From: Mycolicibacterium stellerae
GTDB lineage: Bacteria > Actinomycetota > Actinomycetes > Mycobacteriales > Mycobacteriaceae
Length of the DNA stretch: 64,000 nucleotides
Assembly: GCF_003719305.1 (NCBI RefSeq)
Contig: NZ_RARC01000014.1
Location: 1-64,000 of the forward strand
Reading direction: 5' to 3'
Numbering within the stretch: position 1 is the first letter of the stretch; each line of letters begins with the position of its first letter. Below, one piece after another: positions 59,437-64,000 of the stretch. Both the position numbers and the translations under genes were made by a program. Under the pieces are notes generated by a model. That model saw only the letters and a list, made by a program, of their open reading frames with translations. It was not told the DNA's origin and did not search any database.

Positions 59437-60817
59437 GCTCATCTCGATTCTCTACATTGTTGCGTTCGCCCTGTTCATCTACGGCCTGATGGGCCTGACT
59501 GGTCCACGAACAGCGGTGCGTGGCAACATAATCGCCGGCGTCGGCATGGCGATTGCGATCGTGGCGACCCTGCTGAAGCCGGGGACGAGCAATTGGCTGT
59601 TGATCGCGCTCGGTCTCGCGTTGGGGACGGTCATCGGCGTGCCGTCGGCAAGGCAGGTCAAGATGACCGCGATGCCCCAACTGGTGGCGCTGTTCAACGG
59701 CGTCGGCGGCGGTGCGGTGGCCCTGGTGGCGTGGGTGGAGTTCCGGGACAGCCACGGCTTCGCGACGGTGGCCGGATATGTCACGGTCACTTCGATTTTC
59801 GCCGCAATCGTCGGTTCGGTGTCCTTCTGGGGATCGCTGATCGCCTTCGGCAAGCTGCAGGAGGTGTTGCCGGGCAGGCCGATCACGCTCGGCCGGGCAC
59901 AGCAACCGCTCAACGCGGCACTACTGCTCGTCTCCATCGGTTGTGCCGTCGCGATCGGTCTTGGCCAACGATCCGAGTTGATGATCATCGGTGTCCTACT
60001 CTCGGCAGCGGTGCTCGGCGTAATGGTCGTGCTACCGATCGGCGGCGCGGACATGCCGGTCGTTATCTCGCTGCTCAACGCGCTGACCGGACTGTCCGCC
60101 GCGGCGACCGGGCTCGCGCTGGACAACACCGCGATGATCGTCGCAGGGATGATCGTCGGCGCCTCGGGCACGATCCTGACCAACCTGATGGCCAAGGCCA
60201 TGAACCGGTCGATCCCGGCCATTGTTGCCGGCGGATTCGGCGGGACCAGCTCGGCCGCAGGCCCGGCCGGCGGTCCCGTGGACCAGACCGTACGGCAGAC
60301 CAGTGCGGCCGACGCGGCGATGCAGATGGGGTACGCGAGCCAGGTGGTCATCGTCCCCGGCTACGGCATGGCCGTGTCCCAGGCGCAGCACGCGGTGCGC
60401 GAGATGGCCGGCCTGCTCGAGGAACGAGGCGTGGAGGTCAGACATGCCATCCATCCGGTTGCGGGCCGGATGCCGGGCCACATGAACGTGCTCCTCGCCG
60501 AGGCCGACGTCCCGTACGAGCAGCTCAAGGAAATGGACGAGATCAACGGCGAGTTCAGCCGCGCCGACGTGGCGCTGGTCATCGGTGCCAACGATGTCAC
60601 GAACCCGGCGGCCCGCTCGAACCCCGCATCGCCGATCTACGGGATGCCGATCCTCAACGTGGACCAGGCGAGGTCGGTCATCGTGCTCAAGCGCTCGATG
60701 AGCGCCGGATTCGCCGGCATCGACAACGACCTGTACTTCGACCCGAAGACCGCAATGCTCTTCGGTGACGCAAAGTCGTCGGTCGCCGACATCAGCCAGG
60801 AACTGAAAGCCCTGTGA
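59429..60817 (+). CDS. pntB: NAD(P) transhydrogenase beta subunit
   Basis: 462 residues from ATG 59429. The membrane part (about nine helices, to residue 270) includes SARQVKMTAMPQLVALFNGVGGGA; domain III for NADP binds through VIVPGYGMAVSQAQHAV, GRMPGHMNVLLAEA and IGANDVTNPAAR, ending LKRSMSAGFAGIDNDLY. Together with the alpha parts it supplies NADPH. In this island formate oxidation yields NADH and the proposed oxalyl-CoA reductase needs NADPH, so the gene is in a meaningful place. Confidence 0.96.
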   Translation: MNELISILYIVAFALFIYGLMGLTGPRTAVRGNIIAGVGMAIAIVATLLKPGTSNWLLIALGLALGTVIGVPSARQVKMTAMPQLVALFNGVGGGAVALVAWVEFRDSHGFATVAGYVTVTSIFAAIVGSVSFWGSLIAFGKLQEVLPGRPITLGRAQQPLNAALLLVSIGCAVAIGLGQRSELMIIGVLLSAAVLGVMVVLPIGGADMPVVISLLNALTGLSAAATGLALDNTAMIVAGMIVGASGTILTNLMAKAMNRSIPAIVAGGFGGTSSAAGPAGGPVDQTVRQTSAADAAMQMGYASQVVIVPGYGMAVSQAQHAVREMAGLLEERGVEVRHAIHPVAGRMPGHMNVLLAEADVPYEQLKEMDEINGEFSRADVALVIGANDVTNPAARSNPASPIYGMPILNVDQARSVIVLKRSMSAGFAGIDNDLYFDPKTAMLFGDAKSSVADISQELKAL

Positions 60818-60860
60818 ATGGAGTGCGCAGGCGTAGCGGTAGGGGTAGGGAGATGACTTC

Positions 60861-62444
60861 ATGACCGATCTGCCAGCCGGTCTTGGCGCGTCCGTGACCA
60901 CGGGCCCGATTGCGGGCAGCACCAAGATCTACCGGGACCTCGCGGATGTGCAGGGCGGACGGGTGCCGTTTCGGCGGGTGAACCTGTCCAATGGTGAGCA
61001 CCTGGACCTCTATGACACCTCGGGCCCATACACCGAAACCGACGCGATGATCGATCTTTCCGCGGGTCTGCCGCCACGGTCAGCGGTCAGGCGCGATCGC
61101 GGCACCCAGCTTCAGCGTGCCCGCGCCGGTGAAGTCACGCCCGAGATGGCATTTATCGCTGCCCGTGAGTGCGTGCGGCCCAAGCTGGTCCGCGATGAGG
61201 TGGCCCGCGGCCGCGCGGTCATCCCCGCCAACCACAACCATCCCGAGAGTGAGCCGATGATCATCGGCAAGGCTTTCGCGGTGAAAATCAATGCCAACAT
61301 CGGCAATTCCGCGGTCACGTCGTCGATCGCCGAAGAGGTCGACAAGATGGTGTGGGCCACCCGCTGGGGCGCCGACACCGTCATGGACCTCTCGACCGGC
61401 CGCGACATTCACCTGACCCGGGAGTGGATCCTGCGCAACTCGCCGGTGCCGGTCGGCACAGTGCCGATCTATCAGGCGATGGAGAAGGTCAACGGCGACC
61501 CCACCGCGCTGAGCTGGGAGGTGTACCGCGACACCGTGATCGAGCAAGCCGAACAGGGTGTGGATTACATGACGGTGCACGCCGGGGTGCTGCTGCGCTA
61601 TATCCCGCTCACGGTCAAGCGGGTCACCGGCATCGTTTCACGCGGGGGATCGATCATGGCGGCCTGGTGCCTGGCCCATCACCGGGAGTCCTTCCTCTAC
61701 ACCCACTTCGCCGAGCTCTGTGAGATCCTGGCGCGCTACGACGTGACGTTCTCGCTGGGCGACGGGCTTCGGCCCGGGTCGATCGCCGACGCCAACGACG
61801 AGGCGCAGTTCGCCGAGCTGCGCACGCTTGGAGAGCTGACCAAGATCGCGAAATCGGCTGGTGTGCAAGTGATGATCGAAGGCCCGGGTCACATCCCGAT
61901 GCACAAGATCGTGGAGAACGTGCGGCTGGAAGAGCAGCTGTGCGAGGAGGCGCCGTTCTACACGCTCGGCCCGCTGGCCACCGACATCGCCCCGGCCTAT
62001 GACCACATCACCAGCGCCATCGGCGCGGCCATCATCGCCCAGGCCGGCACCGCGATGCTCTGCTACGTCACGCCCAAGGAGCACCTCGGTCTACCCGACC
62101 GCAAGGACGTCAAAGACGGCGTGATCGCCTACAAGATCGCCGCCCACGCGGCCGATCTTGCCAAGGGGCACCCGCGCGCGCAGGAGCGCGACAACGCATT
62201 GTCGAAGGCGCGCTTCGAGTTCCGGTGGCACGACCAGTTCGCGCTGTCACTCGACCCGGACACCGCGCGGCAGTTCCACGACGAAACGCTGCCCGCCGAG
62301 CCCGCCAAGACGGCCCACTTCTGCTCGATGTGCGGGCCCAAGTTCTGCTCGATGCGCATCAGCCACGAAGTCCGCGACGGCATGGCCGAGAAGTCCCGGG
62401 AATTCGCCGAACACGGCAACCGCGTCTATCTGCCGCTCGACTGA
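60861..62444 (+). CDS. thiC: Phosphomethylpyrimidine synthase
   Basis: 527 residues from ATG 60861. ThiC blocks: NHNHPESEPMIIGKAFAVKINANIGNSAV, LSTGRDIHLTREWILRNSPVPVGTVPIYQA and the C-terminal 4Fe-4S radical-SAM motif CSMCGPKFC. It converts aminoimidazole ribotide to the thiamine pyrimidine. It starts 43 bases after pntB, too close for a TPP riboswitch. ThDP is the cofactor of Oxc and Gcl, a possible reason for its place, though this may be chance. Confidence 0.95.
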   Translation: MTDLPAGLGASVTTGPIAGSTKIYRDLADVQGGRVPFRRVNLSNGEHLDLYDTSGPYTETDAMIDLSAGLPPRSAVRRDRGTQLQRARAGEVTPEMAFIAARECVRPKLVRDEVARGRAVIPANHNHPESEPMIIGKAFAVKINANIGNSAVTSSIAEEVDKMVWATRWGADTVMDLSTGRDIHLTREWILRNSPVPVGTVPIYQAMEKVNGDPTALSWEVYRDTVIEQAEQGVDYMTVHAGVLLRYIPLTVKRVTGIVSRGGSIMAAWCLAHHRESFLYTHFAELCEILARYDVTFSLGDGLRPGSIADANDEAQFAELRTLGELTKIAKSAGVQVMIEGPGHIPMHKIVENVRLEEQLCEEAPFYTLGPLATDIAPAYDHITSAIGAAIIAQAGTAMLCYVTPKEHLGLPDRKDVKDGVIAYKIAAHAADLAKGHPRAQERDNALSKARFEFRWHDQFALSLDPDTARQFHDETLPAEPAKTAHFCSMCGPKFCSMRISHEVRDGMAEKSREFAEHGNRVYLPLD

Positions 62445-62485
62445 CATCCCTGGGCTGCCCGCTAAGCTCGGGTCGGGTGGGATGG

Positions 62486-63400
62486 CTACGCACGCACCTT
62501 TGCCCAAGCCGGTGCCTGACCGGCGGACGTGAAGGCGTCGCGGTTTGCTGCGGCGAACTGCTCCACGGTCAGCGCTGGAGTTCCGGTGATCACCTCGACG
62601 AGGTTGTTGGATCCGGCGAAGATGCCGTCGCGGTAGTCCTGCGCCACGTTGGTGATGTGCTGAACAAAGTAGTCGTCGTGGCCTTCCAGGCGGAGCACGT
62701 CGGCGAACGTGTCGAAGTCGACGGGTTCGTAGAGGACCGGGAAGCCGAGCACGGCCGCGACTTTCGCGGCGATGCCGTCATAATCGAGTTCGGTCGGGCC
62801 GTAGAGCGGATAGACCTGCCGGTCGTGAGGTGTGGGATTGCGCAGGATGGCGGCGATCACGCGGGCCTGGTCGACCGCCGCGATGGGGGCGTGCCGACCG
62901 TCGGCGAACGGCAGCCGGAACACTCCGATATCATCCTCGCGCGACCACTGCCAGGCCAGCCATTCGGCGAAGAACGTGGGTCGCAGGTGCGTAGTGGCGA
63001 ATGCCGAGCGATCCAACAGCCGCTCGCCGAGCCAGTGATTTTGCGCGGCATGGCTTTTCGCGTCTCGTCGAGCGCTGATCTGGGACATGTTGAGCACGGC
63101 CGTCACGCCGGACTCGGTGGCCGCCTGGGCGAAGATGGCGGTGGCATCCAGGAGCCCCGGGACGATGGGGTAGCAGAAGTAGGCTGCGGTGACGCCAGCC
63201 AATGCCGAACTCACCGAAGCGAAGTCGAGCAGGTCGCCAGTGACGAGCTCGGCGCCCAGCTCCGCGAGCGCCTCGGCGCGGGCATCGTGGGTGTGGACGA
63301 GCGCCCGCACCCGCTGGCCGTCCTGGCGCAGGATTCGCACGGCGTTGGCACCGGTCTTTCCGGTGGCCGCGGTGATGAGGTAGAGGTCGTCGGTGCTCAT
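62486..63400 (-). CDS. NmrA-like NAD(P)-dependent oxidoreductase
   Basis: 304 residues from ATG 63400; the long extension to 63982 is the antisense-like shadow of the carbonic anhydrase gene. Rossmann motif LYLITAATGKTGANAVRIL and the following ELGAELVTGDLLDFASV place it in the atypical SDR / NmrA family (quinone-reductase or sensor type). It overlaps the carbonic anhydrase gene by ATGA. Substrate unknown. Confidence 0.88.
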   Translation of the reverse strand: MSTDDLYLITAATGKTGANAVRILRQDGQRVRALVHTHDARAEALAELGAELVTGDLLDFASVSSALAGVTAAYFCYPIVPGLLDATAIFAQAATESGVTAVLNMSQISARRDAKSHAAQNHWLGERLLDRSAFATTHLRPTFFAEWLAWQWSREDDIGVFRLPFADGRHAPIAAVDQARVIAAILRNPTPHDRQVYPLYGPTELDYDGIAAKVAAVLGFPVLYEPVDFDTFADVLRLEGHDDYFVQHITNVAQDYRDGIFAGSNNLVEVITGTPALTVEQFAAANRDAFTSAGQAPAWAKVRA

Positions 63401-63930
63401 GCTGGTTCCTTCACGTCGGACTGGACGATGTCGATGCGGCCGGTGTCGACGTCGTAGACGACGCCGGTGACCCGGAACCAGGCGGCGAGTTGCGGAACGC
63501 TCTGCAGGACGGCGATGTCGGATGCGACGGCCGCGCGCGGGTCGGCGACATGCCTGTCGGCAAGGGCCGTGGGGTCGACGTGGAAGTAGGCGGCCAGCAT
63601 GGCTGGCGGATCTTGCAGGCGCGTGATGCCACAGTCGCTGTGCTGCATGACGATCAGGTCGATGACGGGAGCGGCAGAGCCGACCAGGGAGCTGGCTAGC
63701 CTTGCCAGCAAGGCAAGTTCGGCGAGTACGTCGGGAGTGACGCGACCGCCCACGTTGCGGATGACGGCGGCGTCGCCGGTTTCCAGCCCGAGCACGTGCG
63801 CGGGATCGACGCGCGGGTCGACGCAGCACAGCACGAGCGTCCGCAGCCGAGGAAGCATCGGCAGGCCAGGAACGAAGCGAGTTCGGGCGAAGTCGTCGTT
63901 GCGTTCGGCGAGGGCGTCGACCACGGTCAT
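63397..63930 (-). CDS. Beta-class carbonic anhydrase
   Basis: 177 residues. Zinc ligands and the Asp-Arg dyad are present: C36-V-D38-P-R40 and H97-S-D-C100 in VMQHSDCGI. It hydrates CO2 to bicarbonate. First gene of a two-gene operon with the NmrA protein. A 22-bp inverted repeat 24 bp upstream suggests a repressor. Confidence 0.92.
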   Translation of the reverse strand: MTVVDALAERNDDFARTRFVPGLPMLPRLRTLVLCCVDPRVDPAHVLGLETGDAAVIRNVGGRVTPDVLAELALLARLASSLVGSAAPVIDLIVMQHSDCGITRLQDPPAMLAAYFHVDPTALADRHVADPRAAVASDIAVLQSVPQLAAWFRVTGVVYDVDTGRIDIVQSDVKEPA

Positions 63931-63953
63931 GTCGGTCCTTCCGGCTCAGCATC

Positions 63954-63975
63954 TGACTAACGATTTCGTTAGTCA
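63954..63975. promoter_or_regulatory. Perfect 10-bp inverted repeat upstream of the carbonic anhydrase gene
   Basis: Arms TGACTAACGA and TCGTTAGTCA are separated by TT. The size and symmetry fit a TetR- or MarR-type operator for the carbonic anhydrase / NmrA pair and for a divergent regulator that would begin past the window edge. No promoter hexamers could be fixed with certainty. Confidence 0.6.
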
Positions 63976-64000
63976 TCTGCATGCAATCATGCTAAGCTGA

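Noticed and set aside
59593..60768. 391-aa plus-strand frame within pntB
   Set aside because: Arg/Gly-rich shadow frame; pntB is complete in the other frame.
60818..60860. TPP riboswitch before thiC
   Set aside because: Only 43 bases separate pntB and thiC; no room for the aptamer and none of its conserved stems are seen.
62486..63982. 498-aa form of the NmrA-like protein starting at 63982
   Set aside because: The first 194 residues are Arg-rich and run through the carbonic anhydrase gene in another frame; ATG 63400 begins exactly at the family's N-terminus and overlaps the anhydrase stop by ATGA.
1..64000. CRISPR arrays, tRNA or rRNA genes, transposases
   Set aside because: No regularly spaced repeats, no cloverleaf with a TTCGAATC arm, no rRNA-like conserved blocks and no transposase-like protein were seen.

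Overview
The window looks like a chromosomal segment of a high-GC actinobacterium, most likely a free-living, fast-growing mycobacterium (Mycolicibacterium-like). This rests on the strong GC3 bias, frequent GTG/TTG starts, many ATGA/GTGA stop-start overlaps, a mycobacterial style of two-component, TetR and GCS2 genes, and a MksBEF condensin operon. No species is claimed. I saw no rRNA, tRNA, transposase or CRISPR array.

Left part (0-29 kb), mixed accessory and housekeeping: the 3' end of a LuxR-type regulator; a two-gene unit of a winged-helix protein (frameshifted in a C5 tract) and a 1047-aa protein with two P-loop ATPase modules (AAA-like plus HerA-like); a VapBC toxin-antitoxin pair; a double-hotdog thioesterase divergent from an MHS-type symporter; a response regulator / sensor kinase / TAXI lipoprotein operon followed by a solute-binding plus VWA protein; an FMN glutamate-synthase-like enzyme; a GCS2 ligase; small hypotheticals including a 30-aa zinc-ribbon peptide; a CPFS thioredoxin-fold protein; and an MksF-MksE-MksB (Wadjet JetABC-like) operon with no JetD/MksG nuclease next to it.

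Centre and right (28.9-60.8 kb), the most coherent block: an apparently complete oxalate assimilation island. Three OFA-family transporters would bring in oxalate. Two formyl-CoA:oxalate CoA-transferases make oxalyl-CoA. Oxalyl-CoA decarboxylase gives formyl-CoA plus CO2, and an NAD-linked molybdenum formate dehydrogenase (fdsGBAD, with fdhD nearby) yields NADH. A proton-translocating transhydrogenase (pntAa/Ab/B) can turn NADH into NADPH. A PanE-family enzyme, divergent from pnt, is the probable oxalyl-CoA reductase making glyoxylate. Gcl, Hyi and GlxR form glycerate, GlxK phosphorylates it, and a pyruvate kinase in the panE operon closes the route to pyruvate.

Regulation can be read in the DNA. 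A 13-bp palindrome, GCATACNGTATGC, recurs at six good and two degenerate sites in front of the transporters, a CoA-transferase, lysR/PAS, panE-pyk, pnt and a histone-deacetylase-like gene, and probably binds the two GntR paralogues. A different 17-bp palindrome, ATTCCGTAATACGGAAT, occurs in front of hyi, glxK and iclR and probably binds IclR. A LysR gene lies upstream of oxc with a dyad at the oxc promoter. Two hidden small ORFs (a 59-aa membrane peptide overlapping hyi and a 22-aa leader overlapping the second transporter) also belong to the island.

The right edge holds thiC, an NmrA-like oxidoreductase, a beta-carbonic anhydrase and a perfect 10-bp inverted repeat that is probably the operator of a regulator just outside the window.
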